Assembly: GCF_016612505.1 (NCBI RefSeq)
Contig: NZ_JAENRR010000007.1
Location: forward strand, 1 to 64,000
Origin: Carboxylicivirga marina
GTDB lineage: Bacteria; Bacteroidota; Bacteroidia; Bacteroidales; Marinilabiliaceae
Length of the DNA: 64,000 bases
Direction of reading: 5' to 3'
Position numbers and translations under genes: made by a program. The notes beneath the pieces were generated by a model that saw only the letters and a list, made by a program, of their open reading frames with translations, did not search any database and was not told the DNA's origin. Shown one piece after another: positions 1-8,490 of the stretch (positions within the stretch are counted from its first letter, which is position 1; each line of letters begins with the position of its first letter).

Positions 1-1
1 T

Positions 2-49
2 CTACACCTTAATGCAGCTAATAATAATGAAGCTGTTTGCTTAATCTAG
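2..49 (+). CDS. Possible 3' end of an upstream gene
   Basis: The frame beginning at base 2 is open for 15 codons and ends in TAG at 47-49, reading LHLNAANNNEAVCLI. It could be the C-terminus of a gene that begins before the window. It is too short to identify, and chance cannot be excluded. Confidence 0.2.
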   Translation, partial: LHLNAANNNEAVCLI

Positions 50-69
50 AAGAATACAATAGTACGTGA

Positions 70-1446
70 GTAGTTACACTTTCGATTCTTGTATGTTGCT
101 TCTTCTATCAGGCAAGTGCACAAAAAGTAATTACTAAAATAGCTGATGATGTTTGCAAAAATTTCGAAACTGAAATAAAACAAGGCGCCAACGAGTCCGC
201 CGAGCAAATACTTCAACGCTTGATGGTTAGTTCCATGGTTAAGTATGAAAAAGATATTAATAAAGCATTTGGTATTGATATCTTTAATGACTCAAACACA
301 GAAGCTGGTCGTGAGCTGGGAGTTAAAATTGGGAAACTACTTGCCACTGATTGTTCAACATTTTTGGAGTACATCACCAAGCAAAATGACGGTCAAGTCA
401 ACAAAGCCGAGAACCTGTATGACAAAGCTGAAGCTTTAAGCCAAAAAGGACAATACAACCAGGCCATAGAGTTGTACAATCAGGCCATCTTAATCAATCC
501 GGCTTATCCTAAATATTATAACTCCCGAGGTATTGCTTATTACAGATTACAAAATTATTATCGTGCAATTGGCGACTTTTATTTGTCGACTGATTTAGAT
601 TCGACCAATCACCTACCTTATTATAATATTGCCTATTCATTATACCATTTAGGCGATTATAAAACCAGTTTACAGATGGTAGAAAAAACCATCGAAACCA
701 ACCACTATTACTGTGTAGCACACAATTTAAAAGGTCTTCTTTTAGATGATGACAATTTAGAAGAAGCATTGAGTTGCTATCGCAAAGCTTTTAATTGTGA
801 TACCACCAACTTAGTTCATTCATTTAATGTTGGTTATGCTCTCTATCGTCAATATAACTACACTGAGGCTATAGGTTTTCTTCTTAAATACTATGAGGAG
901 AACCATGAAAATCAGGATTTACTAAGCTATATCGGCGTTTGTTATAACAATTTAGGTGAGTACAATAAGGCTTTAAGCTTTCATGATAAGGTTATTAATA
1001 TGACCAATTCAAAACAGTGGATACCTTTTTATAACAGAGGCATGGTTTATTATGATAGTGGTGATTATGTTGCTGCTCTTAAAGATTTTAAACAAGCCCG
1101 AAGCATTGACTCAAGCGATTTAGACATAGACATTTATATAATCAGAACTTTAATAAAAGCCGGCCAATACAATGACGCTATTCAGGTAGCCAATAAATGC
1201 ATCGAACTTCATGACGATGTAGCAGGATTCTACGATGTCAGAGCTCAAGCTTATAAAGAATTAAATAAGTTTCAATTAGCTATAAATGATTATTACACCT
1301 CATTGGATTTATATCCAAACGATTGCGAGGTTCACTTTTATATTGGTCAGCTTTATGATTTGCTGAATCAAAAAAACAAAGCACATCTGGCTTATCAAAA
1401 AGCCAAAGAAATGGGTTGTGATCAACCTGAGTTAAATTCCTTATAA
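70..1446 (+). CDS. Secreted TPR-repeat protein, start codon unresolved
   Basis: About 450 residues built mostly of tetratricopeptide repeats (34-residue helix pairs with YNxAIxxYNQAI, AxAYYRLGNY-like and YxNRGxxYYxxGDY patterns), so a protein-protein interaction scaffold. The frame is open from base 70. Bases 73-120 encode a convincing signal peptide ending in QASA before QKVITK, so the mature protein is probably exported. No ATG, GTG or TTG exists between the stop at 67-69 and a TTG at 220 (ATG at 223), and starting there would discard the signal peptide and about 35 plausible residues. Either a rare start codon is used or one or two bases were lost near 66-70. No enzymatic domain is visible. 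The TPR assignment is firm; the function is unknown. Confidence 0.75.
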   Translation, partial: VVTLSILVCCFFYQASAQKVITKIADDVCKNFETEIKQGANESAEQILQRLMVSSMVKYEKDINKAFGIDIFNDSNTEAGRELGVKIGKLLATDCSTFLEYITKQNDGQVNKAENLYDKAEALSQKGQYNQAIELYNQAILINPAYPKYYNSRGIAYYRLQNYYRAIGDFYLSTDLDSTNHLPYYNIAYSLYHLGDYKTSLQMVEKTIETNHYYCVAHNLKGLLLDDDNLEEALSCYRKAFNCDTTNLVHSFNVGYALYRQYNYTEAIGFLLKYYEENHENQDLLSYIGVCYNNLGEYNKALSFHDKVINMTNSKQWIPFYNRGMVYYDSGDYVAALKDFKQARSIDSSDLDIDIYIIRTLIKAGQYNDAIQVANKCIELHDDVAGFYDVRAQAYKELNKFQLAINDYYTSLDLYPNDCEVHFYIGQLYDLLNQKNKAHLAYQKAKEMGCDQPELNSL

Positions 1447-1449
1447 ATA

Positions 1450-1486
1450 GCATAATGTCTGGTCAAAAAATGGCCAGGCATTATGC
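1450..1486. terminator. Hairpin after the TPR gene, between convergent genes
   Basis: GCATAATGTCTGG (1450-1462) pairs with CCAGGCATTATGC (1474-1486), a 13-bp stem with one G-T wobble. It lies directly after the TPR stop codon and before the 3' end of the opposing chemoreceptor gene, so it could stop both transcripts. The T-tract is weak. Confidence 0.55.
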
Positions 1487-1514
1487 TCTATTCTCTACAG
1501 TATGTTATTTTTTC

Positions 1515-3329
1515 TTATTCCTCGACCTTAAAAAAATCAATAGCATCATTCAGCTTCTTTATTTCTTCATAGAAGGACTCTGTTAATTCTGATATTTTAT
1601 CAGCAGCAACGGCATTACCCTGCGACACATTGTCCAGTTCCAAAATAGCTTTATTCACTTGTTTAGATCCTTCATTCTGCTCCAAAGATGCTGCCGAAAT
1701 ATCAGCCACCAAATTATATGCTTTTTGAATATCAGGCACAAGACTTTCAAATATCTCCCCGGCTTTTATTGCCACAGCAACACCACCGCTTGCATTTTCA
1801 CTAATTTCATTGGCCGATAAACGACTTCGTTCGGCTAATTTCCTTACCTCTGTTGCCACCACAGCAAAACCTCTCCCCTCCTCACCTGCACGTGCTGCTT
1901 CAACAGCTGCATTAAGTGATAAAATGTTTGTCTGCATGGCAATCTCTTCAATCAACTGCACTTTATCAGCAATTAGTTTAATACCATCAACGGCCTTCTT
2001 CATAATTTCGCCACCGTTGGTTGTATCCTTAAAAGCCTGAGACATTAACTGCTCTGTTTGTTTTGAGTTGTCGGCATTCTGGCTAATATTAGCCCCCATC
2101 TCTTCCATCGACGCAGATACTTCTTCAGTCGAAGTTGCTTGCTGCATCGAGCGGCCTGATAACTCATTGGCAGAATCAGTCAGTTTTGCACCTCCTTCAG
2201 AAATCAATTGTGCCGTTTGTTTGGCTTGTATAATAACTTCTGAAATTTTATCGGTCATCTTATCAAAAGTGTTGGCTAACTGTCCTATCTCATCTTGCCT
2301 AGCGATTAATGAACCACTAATATTTGCCGTTAAGTCACCATTTGATAAGAAGGTAGCTACATTGTTAAGCTGTAAAATTGGACGTGCCAACGAACGGGAT
2401 ATAAAATACGCTAAAACAAGCGATAGAATTAGGAAGATAAGTCCGATTACAAGCGTAATATTTTGAATTGGCCTAAGCATCGCCACTAGTTCATGTGTTG
2501 GAACAGACAGAATAATTTTGTGATTGGTATTCCCGATGTCCATATAAACAACTTCATGATCAATGTCTTCTATAACATATTCGCTTAATAAGCCTTTATC
2601 TTTTGCCTTTAGGATAGCTTCCGATGCTTCGCCTATTATATTGTTTAGTGGTTGATTAATATCATCACTATTTTGCGAAAGCTTAACTTCGCCGCTTGCA
2701 TCAACGACCCACATTTGGCTGTTCTCACTAAACTTCTTTTTGCTCAAGTCATTAACCATTTGGTCAATATTTAACCCAACACCTGCTATTCCGTATGCTG
2801 ATTCTACATCGCCCATTAGAACATTAATAAATAGTGCTGTTTTATTAAGCTCACGGTTAAAGTCAATATTAGTCACGATGTGCTTTTGTGCTTTAATAGC
2901 GCCAAAAAACCAGGCATCATCTTCATCTTCTTCAGAAATAACATCGAGTAAATTATGATTGTGCGACCAGAAGTTGCGTGTACTATTATTAACCGCAAAG
3001 GCTGTTAAGTAACCATAGTCCTCAGCTGTTAATGCAATTTTATCAAGACATAACTGTTTAAATGTATCATTCACCTCACCATTCACAAACCACTCGTTAA
3101 GTGTTGGATCATTTGCTAATGATAATGAGGTCTCAATAGCTCTCTCAAACTTTGTTTGCAGATCGCTCTGCGAAGCTTCAATAAAGGTGTGCAGCTGTTT
3201 GGTTCTGATATCCTTTGTTAAGGTGTTGCTAATGGTATAAAAAAAGGTAAGACTAACAGCCACAATTACCATAAATACGACCAACCCGAAAGACAATAGT
3301 ATTTTGGATCGAATGCTACTAAGTTGCAT
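1515..3329 (-). CDS. Methyl-accepting chemotaxis protein with periplasmic Cache-type sensor
   Basis: A 604-residue transmembrane chemoreceptor that would signal to CheA/CheW. TM1 lies near residues 10-32 and a periplasmic sensor of about 240 residues at 38-285 resembles a double-Cache fold. TM2 is near 288-312, followed by a HAMP domain and the cytoplasmic signalling coiled coil. The conserved hairpin tip is present ([19 protein letters not shown], then [18 protein letters not shown]). Length and order are normal for the family. No chemotaxis genes adjoin it; a second receptor lies at 13.2-14.8 kb. The ligand cannot be read from sequence. The ATG at 3327-3329 precedes a typical basic-hydrophobic N-terminus. 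Confidence 0.92.
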   Translation of the reverse strand: MQLSSIRSKILLSFGLVVFMVIVAVSLTFFYTISNTLTKDIRTKQLHTFIEASQSDLQTKFERAIETSLSLANDPTLNEWFVNGEVNDTFKQLCLDKIALTAEDYGYLTAFAVNNSTRNFWSHNHNLLDVISEEDEDDAWFFGAIKAQKHIVTNIDFNRELNKTALFINVLMGDVESAYGIAGVGLNIDQMVNDLSKKKFSENSQMWVVDASGEVKLSQNSDDINQPLNNIIGEASEAILKAKDKGLLSEYVIEDIDHEVVYMDIGNTNHKIILSVPTHELVAMLRPIQNITLVIGLIFLILSLVLAYFISRSLARPILQLNNVATFLSNGDLTANISGSLIARQDEIGQLANTFDKMTDKISEVIIQAKQTAQLISEGGAKLTDSANELSGRSMQQATSTEEVSASMEEMGANISQNADNSKQTEQLMSQAFKDTTNGGEIMKKAVDGIKLIADKVQLIEEIAMQTNILSLNAAVEAARAGEEGRGFAVVATEVRKLAERSRLSANEISENASGGVAVAIKAGEIFESLVPDIQKAYNLVADISAASLEQNEGSKQVNKAILELDNVSQGNAVAADKISELTESFYEEIKKLNDAIDFFKVEE

Positions 3330-3560
3330 ACTATAATCATTTTAGTCTGGAAAATCCAGAACAAATTAAACACATATTCATTTCCCCTATTCAAACAAGA
3401 ACACAGATTGCTTTAATCCTGACAGTCACATATCTTGCATCGAAAGATTACAATACGTTACTTCTTGAAAATAGTTATGAATTTTAAGTTTTTAACACAC
3501 AAACAATCCTTATCCCAATGATAACCTGACCATTAGAAAACAATGACTTATCAAATTGAC

Positions 3561-3589
3561 AAAAAAAGGCTGCCTGATGAGGCAGCCTT
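3561..3589 (-). terminator. Rho-independent terminator of rfbB
   Basis: AAGGCTGCCT (3566-3575) and AGGCAGCCTT (3580-3589) form a 10-bp stem with a 4-base loop. On the minus strand it is followed by a run of seven T, just downstream of the rfbB stop codon. Confidence 0.88.
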
Positions 3590-3613
3590 CAACTCTTATA
3601 TTTTAATTAGTGT

Positions 3614-4666
3614 CTATCGTTCGTTATACTGTTCTTTGTAATAATTCTCGTAATCACCCGAGATAATATTATTTAGCCATTCTTCATTGGCCAAATACCA
3701 ATCTACCGTTTTTTCAATTCCTTCTTCAAATTGTAACGATGGGTGCCATTTCAGCTCATTGTATAGCTTGGAGGCATCAATGGCATAGCGCATATCGTGC
3801 CCGGCCCTGTCTTTTACAAAAGTGATAAGCTTGGCCGATTCTCCAGTTTCACGTCCGAGCTTTTTATCCATTACCTCACACAATTTATGGATAAGGTCAA
3901 TGTTAGTCCATTCATTTATGCCACCTATATTATAGGTTTCACCATTTTTACCCTGGTGGTAAATATCATCAATGGCGCGGGCATGATCTAGTACATATAG
4001 CCAGTCGCGTATATTTTCACCTTTCCCATAGATTGGTATTGGCTTGTTGTTTTTAATATTGTTAATCGATAGTGGAATCAGCTTCTCAGGAAACTGATTT
4101 GGTCCGTAGTTATTAGAGCAATTACTGATAACCACCTGCATGCCATAAGTATGATGATAAGCTCGTACCAAATGATCGGAACTGGCTTTTGATGACGAAT
4201 AAGGGCTTCTTGGATCGTATGCCGTGGTCTCAGTAAATAAACCTTCCGAACCGAGCGAACCATATACCTCATCGGTTGAAATATGGTAAAACAGCTTCTC
4301 ACTCATGCAGTCCTTCCAGGTTTCTTTGGCCGCATTCAACAGATTAACCGTACCAAGTATGTTGGTTTTTATAAAAGCCAAAGGATCAGATATCGAACGG
4401 TCGACATGCGACTCAGCCGCTAAATGAATAACACCATCGAAGCTATACTCAGCAAACAAAGCATTCATTTTATCAGCATCGGTAATATCAGCTTTAATGA
4501 AACTGTAATTATCTTTGGCTTCAATATCTTTCAAATTCTCAAGGTTACCAGCATACGTTAAGGTATCCAGATTGTAAATATGATAGTCTGGATATTTCTC
4601 TACAAATAAACGAACAACGTGTGAGCCAATAAAACCAGCTCCTCCAGTAATTAATATCTTCTTCAT
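3614..4666 (-). CDS. rfbB: dTDP-glucose 4,6-dehydratase
   Basis: A 350-residue NAD-dependent short-chain (extended SDR) enzyme that converts dTDP-glucose to dTDP-4-keto-6-deoxyglucose, the second step of the dTDP-rhamnose/deoxysugar pathway. It shows the Rossmann motif GGAGFIGSHV at residues 8-17, the family stretch HLAAESHVDRSI, the catalytic region STDEVYG and the YSSSK active-site Tyr/Lys. Length is typical. It stands alone here: rfbA, rfbC and rfbD are not adjacent, and the nearest glycosyltransferases are 30 kb away. A strong terminator follows the gene. Confidence 0.95.
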   Translation of the reverse strand: MKKILITGGAGFIGSHVVRLFVEKYPDYHIYNLDTLTYAGNLENLKDIEAKDNYSFIKADITDADKMNALFAEYSFDGVIHLAAESHVDRSISDPLAFIKTNILGTVNLLNAAKETWKDCMSEKLFYHISTDEVYGSLGSEGLFTETTAYDPRSPYSSSKASSDHLVRAYHHTYGMQVVISNCSNNYGPNQFPEKLIPLSINNIKNNKPIPIYGKGENIRDWLYVLDHARAIDDIYHQGKNGETYNIGGINEWTNIDLIHKLCEVMDKKLGRETGESAKLITFVKDRAGHDMRYAIDASKLYNELKWHPSLQFEEGIEKTVDWYLANEEWLNNIISGDYENYYKEQYNER

Positions 4667-4819
4667 ACTTCTTTATATCAATACGATTGTTTTCCTGTGA
4701 CAGTCATTTGCAAAGTAACTAAAAACCAAGCGTCTCAATGTTATTTATCGATAGTTTTTTTGTTTTCATAACCACTCATTTTTTGTAACTTGTCTAAATA
4801 CATTTAAAATTAATCATCT

Positions 4820-5635
4820 ATGGTACGATTATTTGTCCCTATAAATTTCTCCGATTATTCGATCAATGCACTTAAGTATGCAATTAATCTGGGACAAAAA
4901 ATGCCTTCTACCATTACCCTTTTAAGTTGCGAGGACCCAATAAGCAAAGCAGATGACATTGCAATAAGTAATTTATCAAAACTGGAAGAACTAAAACAGT
5001 CAACCGAATCTGGCTTTAATGAATCGCAAAAAAAGAATATCAATATTATCATTAAAACTGAAACAGGATACCCTGAAGATATACTGGTTGAAATTAGTTC
5101 ACGCGAAGAACCCGATGCTATCATAATGGGTACACGTAGTAAGGGAGAAACCATCAAGGAGCTTTTAGGCAGTGTTACCAGCGATGTCGTTAAAAATGCG
5201 AAAGTACCTGTTTTGGCAGTTCCGGCTTCGTCTTCGATTGATACCAACCGCATTAATCATGTATTATTCGTCACCGACTTTAGTGATAGTGACTATCGTT
5301 CAATTCATAAATTGATTCGTTTAATCACACCTTTTCAAACAAAAATTGAAGCTGTACATTTTAAAGCTTCCCAACCTGATAAATGGGATAAAAAACGTTT
5401 GGAAGAAATGCGTCTCTATTGCCAACAAACCTACCGGAATTACAATATTGATTTTAGTTTTATTATGGCCGATGATTTTATAAGTGATTTGGATGCATTC
5501 ATTGTGAAAAATCAAATTGATTTAATCGCTATGACACGCCACAAGCGCAACATGATTTCAAAAATATTACACCCTAGCATTACACGCAAAATATTATTTC
5601 ACACCAACATACCGTTATTGGTGTTTCATGAGTAA
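4820..5635 (+). CDS. Universal stress protein, two tandem Usp domains
   Basis: A 271-residue cytoplasmic protein with two Usp folds, residues about 1-140 and 147-271. Domain 1 opens with LFVPINFSDYSINALKYA and contains the nucleotide-binding-type signature IMGTRSKGETIKELLGSV followed by a late S/T-rich turn, suggesting ATP binding. Domain 2 has diverged (VLFVTDFSDSD at its start, IAMTRHKR later) and lacks the clean glycine loop, as often seen in Bacteroidota double-Usp proteins. The role is inferred as stress or survival signalling. It is monocistronic, between rfbB (divergent) and a phosphofructokinase gene. Confidence 0.9.
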   Translation: MVRLFVPINFSDYSINALKYAINLGQKMPSTITLLSCEDPISKADDIAISNLSKLEELKQSTESGFNESQKKNINIIIKTETGYPEDILVEISSREEPDAIIMGTRSKGETIKELLGSVTSDVVKNAKVPVLAVPASSSIDTNRINHVLFVTDFSDSDYRSIHKLIRLITPFQTKIEAVHFKASQPDKWDKKRLEEMRLYCQQTYRNYNIDFSFIMADDFISDLDAFIVKNQIDLIAMTRHKRNMISKILHPSITRKILFHTNIPLLVFHE

Positions 5636-5761
5636 GTCGAACAATGAAGCTTAAAGCGTTGTTTTTATATAGAAAAGCAGTAATTTACGAACTTGCTAAG
5701 TAAAATATGAGAATCAAACTTGCCTTGTTCAACAGTGATGAACAAGTAAAAAAGATAAACT

Positions 5762-6784
5762 ATGGGAACTGGTAAAAAAAGGATTGGGATATTATCTGCC
5801 GGAGGTGATTGTCCTGGTATTAATGCTGCAATCAGGGGAGTTGGCAAAACCGCCATTGTAGAGTACGGGATGGAAGTTTTTGGCATAGCCAATGGGTTTA
5901 GTGGCTTAATGAATATGGAAGCCACTCACATGGAAGAGAAAGATCTTTCGGGTATTATTACCGTTGGCGGAACGATACTGGGCACTTCACGTTTTAAACC
6001 TTTTAAAGTTGAAGAAGGCGAAACAGAAAACAAGCCAAAAATCATTAAAGAAAACTACGATAAACTAGGACTTGATGCTTTGGTATGCATTGGCGGTAAC
6101 GGCACACAAAAAACAGCTAATTTACTATCTCAGGAAGGTCTAAATGTGATTGGCATCCCAAAAACCATTGACAACGATGTATGGGGTACGGATGTAACGT
6201 TTGGTTTTGACTCGGCCGTTGATATTGCCACCGAAGCTATTGACCGGCTTCACACCACGGCCAACTCACACAAACGGGTGATGGTGATAGAATTGATGGG
6301 ACACCATGCAGGTTGGATCACCTTGCACTCAGGCATAGCTGGTGGTGGTGATGTTATATTACTTCCCGAATTGGAATTTGATTTAGACAACGTCTGTAAT
6401 TGCCTGATGGAACGAAGCAAAGTTGGCAAACCATACTCGATTGTTGTAGTGGCTGAAGGCATTGAAAAACCCAAGAAAAAATCAGCTGCCAGTTACATTG
6501 GTAAGAAAATACAAAAGATGACAGGAATGGAAACACGAGAAACCATTCTGGGTTACATACAGCGCGGCGGAAGCCCTAGTCCGCAGGATAGAATACTGGC
6601 CACCCGTTATGGCGCACATGCTGCCGAATTAATATCACGTGGTGAATATGGAACAATGGTATCGCTTAAAAATGATGTTATTACATCTGTTCCTTTATCA
6701 GACGTAGGTGGAAAACTTCGACTTGTTAATCCCGATCATTATTTAATCAAACAAGGCCGTAGCATGGGCGTTTGCTTTGGTTAA
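5762..6784 (+). CDS. pfkA: 6-phosphofructokinase, group III type (ATP or PPi donor unclear)
   Basis: A 340-residue PfkA-family enzyme phosphorylating fructose 6-phosphate in glycolysis. Visible motifs are SAGGDCPGINAAIRG near the N-terminus, GGTILGTSRF, the catalytic TIDND at 135-139 and MGHHAGWI in the substrate-binding region. Two donor-specificity positions are informative. The classical GGDGS loop reads GGNGT (111-115), and the residue equivalent to E. coli Gly124 is Lys in PKTIDND. Gly104-like plus Lys124-like is the pattern of group III PFKs, in which both ATP- and PPi-dependent enzymes are known. The usual Mg-binding Asp of GGDG is Asn here. Donor identity therefore cannot be assigned from sequence. 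Confidence 0.92.
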   Translation: MGTGKKRIGILSAGGDCPGINAAIRGVGKTAIVEYGMEVFGIANGFSGLMNMEATHMEEKDLSGIITVGGTILGTSRFKPFKVEEGETENKPKIIKENYDKLGLDALVCIGGNGTQKTANLLSQEGLNVIGIPKTIDNDVWGTDVTFGFDSAVDIATEAIDRLHTTANSHKRVMVIELMGHHAGWITLHSGIAGGGDVILLPELEFDLDNVCNCLMERSKVGKPYSIVVVAEGIEKPKKKSAASYIGKKIQKMTGMETRETILGYIQRGGSPSPQDRILATRYGAHAAELISRGEYGTMVSLKNDVITSVPLSDVGGKLRLVNPDHYLIKQGRSMGVCFG

Positions 6785-6903
6785 ATGAGTCTTCAACTTA
6801 TAAATACCGGCCAATTATAACTAGTGAGGTTATGGTTGGCCGTTGCTTTTTATCGAACGAGCCAACACGTCCTTTTACCGACTATTCAAACTATTATAAT
6901 TAT

Positions 6904-6911
6904 TATATTTG
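6904..6911 (+). promoter_or_regulatory. -7 promoter box for cysH
   Basis: TATATTTG matches the Bacteroidota -7 consensus TAnnTTTG and ends 16 bases before the cysH ATG, implying a very short leader. No clear -33 TTTG is seen at ideal spacing. Confidence 0.5.
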
Positions 6912-6927
6912 CGCAAAACATTGGATT

Positions 6928-7632
6928 ATGCAAGCAGAAGAAATTAAGCAGTTGAATGAGCATTTCGCCAGTTCAACACCGCAAGAAATACTTAGCTATT
7001 TTATTGAACGCTATGGCGACAAAATTGGCTTAGCATCAAGCCTGGGTGCCGAAGATCAGGTACTCACAGAAATGGTCATAAATATTAATCCGGATACAAC
7101 AATTTTCACACTGGATACGGGGCGCTTGTTTCCGGAGACCTATGATTTAATTGATCGTACATCACGCAAATACAAAAAGAACCTGCAAATATTTTTTCCT
7201 AAAAAGAAAAAGGTTCAGAAAATGGTTAATACCAAAGGAATCAATTTATTCTTCGAAAGCGTAGAAAACCGTAAAGAGTGTTGTTTTACCAGAAAAATCG
7301 AACCTCTACAGCGTGCATTCAAAGGATTAGATGTTTGGATTTGTGGCTTAAGAGCTGAGCAATCAGTTACCAGAACAGACATCAATAAAGTTGAATGGGA
7401 TGCCAACAATAACTTAGTTAAAATTAACCCTTTGGCTGATTGGAGTGAAACACAAACATGGGATTACATCAAAGAAAAAGGTATTCCTTATAACATCCTG
7501 CACGATAAAGATTTCCCAAGCATTGGCTGCCAGCCATGTACTCGTGCAATTATGGAAGGTGAAGACGTAAGAGCCGGTCGTTGGTGGTGGGAAAATCCTG
7601 ACACCAAAGAGTGTGGCCTGCACAAAAGGTAA
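6928..7632 (+). CDS. cysH: Adenylyl-sulfate (APS) reductase, iron-sulfur type
   Basis: A 234-residue assimilatory sulfate reduction enzyme that reduces activated sulfate to sulfite with thiol electrons. It has the nucleotide-binding stretch SSLGAEDQVL near residue 37 and TLDTGRLFPET. The four cluster cysteines of APS-type enzymes are present (C118-C119 and C201-x2-C204), with the catalytic C-terminal cysteine in ECGLH (C229). The CC...CxxC set distinguishes [4Fe-4S] APS reductases from PAPS reductases, which lack it. The ATG at 6928 is preferred because upstream in-frame sequence overlaps pfkA and is not family-like. No cysDN, cysN or sulfite reductase gene is adjacent. A long terminator hairpin follows. 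Confidence 0.93.
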   Translation: MQAEEIKQLNEHFASSTPQEILSYFIERYGDKIGLASSLGAEDQVLTEMVININPDTTIFTLDTGRLFPETYDLIDRTSRKYKKNLQIFFPKKKKVQKMVNTKGINLFFESVENRKECCFTRKIEPLQRAFKGLDVWICGLRAEQSVTRTDINKVEWDANNNLVKINPLADWSETQTWDYIKEKGIPYNILHDKDFPSIGCQPCTRAIMEGEDVRAGRWWWENPDTKECGLHKR

Positions 7633-7653
7633 ATCTCAAAACAAAGAATTATT

Positions 7654-7700
7654 AAAAAAGAAGCGTTCTTAATAATTAAATTAGGAACGCTTCTTTTTTT
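7654..7700. terminator. Bidirectional terminator between cysH and the facing OMP gene
   Basis: AAAAAAGAAGCGTTC (7654-7668) pairs perfectly over 15 bp with GAACGCTTCTTTTTT (7685-7699). A-runs and T-runs flank it, so it can terminate transcripts from both convergent genes. Confidence 0.92.
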
Positions 7701-7712
7701 ATAATCAATCGG

Positions 7713-8417
7713 TTAAAACCTGAAAATCAATCCGCCAGAAAAATCACCTTGCACCGCTAATACGCCAGTACTAATACTAACTCCTCCGCTAGGTCCACCC
7801 GACCCAATACCTAAAAACAATCCACCACCAGAAAAATACATCGGTAATAAAAGGCGTCCTTGCATACGAATACCAATTCTGTCACTGAAGAAAAACTTAA
7901 GTCCTCCACCTAATGCAGCTGAGAATGAAACATGATCAGATTCGTCTTTCATATTAAACCAGGTAGCACCTAATGACACCATCCCAAATGGAACAACTGG
8001 TCCCTTTTTTAATTCCTTTACACCACCCAACTGAAAATAATCAATTGACATATCGTAATAGTTACTTTCTCCTGCCACAAAATCCTCAAATCTGGCAGTG
8101 GTATTAGAACGGGTGTATGAAAATTCGCCAAGTACCCCAGGCATTACCTCAACCGAAAGAATACCTCCATAATGCTCAGCATTCTCCATTTTAAAATTAG
8201 CCCGGTATAAATTGACACTTCCATTTAAAGAGTAGCCATAAACAGGTGTCAATTCAATACGTCGACCTACGGGTGTTGTTTTTTTCTTTGTCTGTTCATC
8301 CAGCTTATATGTTTGCTGAACCGTACCAGTAGAACTTGTTGGGTTTTGTGCCGATAGCATTACAGGTAAAACCATTACAAATGCCATTACAGATACTTTT
8401 AGGTTAGATAGTTTCAT
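7713..8417 (-). CDS. Outer-membrane beta-barrel-like protein, function unknown
   Basis: A 234-residue secreted protein with a signal peptide ending in LSA before QNPTSS. The remainder has the alternating short amphipathic strands, aromatic girdles and glycine turns of a small beta barrel, and the chain ends in Phe-Arg-Phe (GLIFRF), a typical outer-membrane insertion signal. Segments such as RIELTPVYGYSLNG and FGMVSLGATWFN resemble Bacteroidota porin-like/OmpA-like barrels. There is no catalytic motif. It is monocistronic between two terminator regions. Confidence 0.72.
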   Translation of the reverse strand: MKLSNLKVSVMAFVMVLPVMLSAQNPTSSTGTVQQTYKLDEQTKKKTTPVGRRIELTPVYGYSLNGSVNLYRANFKMENAEHYGGILSVEVMPGVLGEFSYTRSNTTARFEDFVAGESNYYDMSIDYFQLGGVKELKKGPVVPFGMVSLGATWFNMKDESDHVSFSAALGGGLKFFFSDRIGIRMQGRLLLPMYFSGGGLFLGIGSGGPSGGVSISTGVLAVQGDFSGGLIFRF

Positions 8418-8490
8418 AGTTTTATCAATTTTATTTTTTTCTCATTAAGTACAACAAACAACTATGCATTTTGATTAGAATCAATGGATT

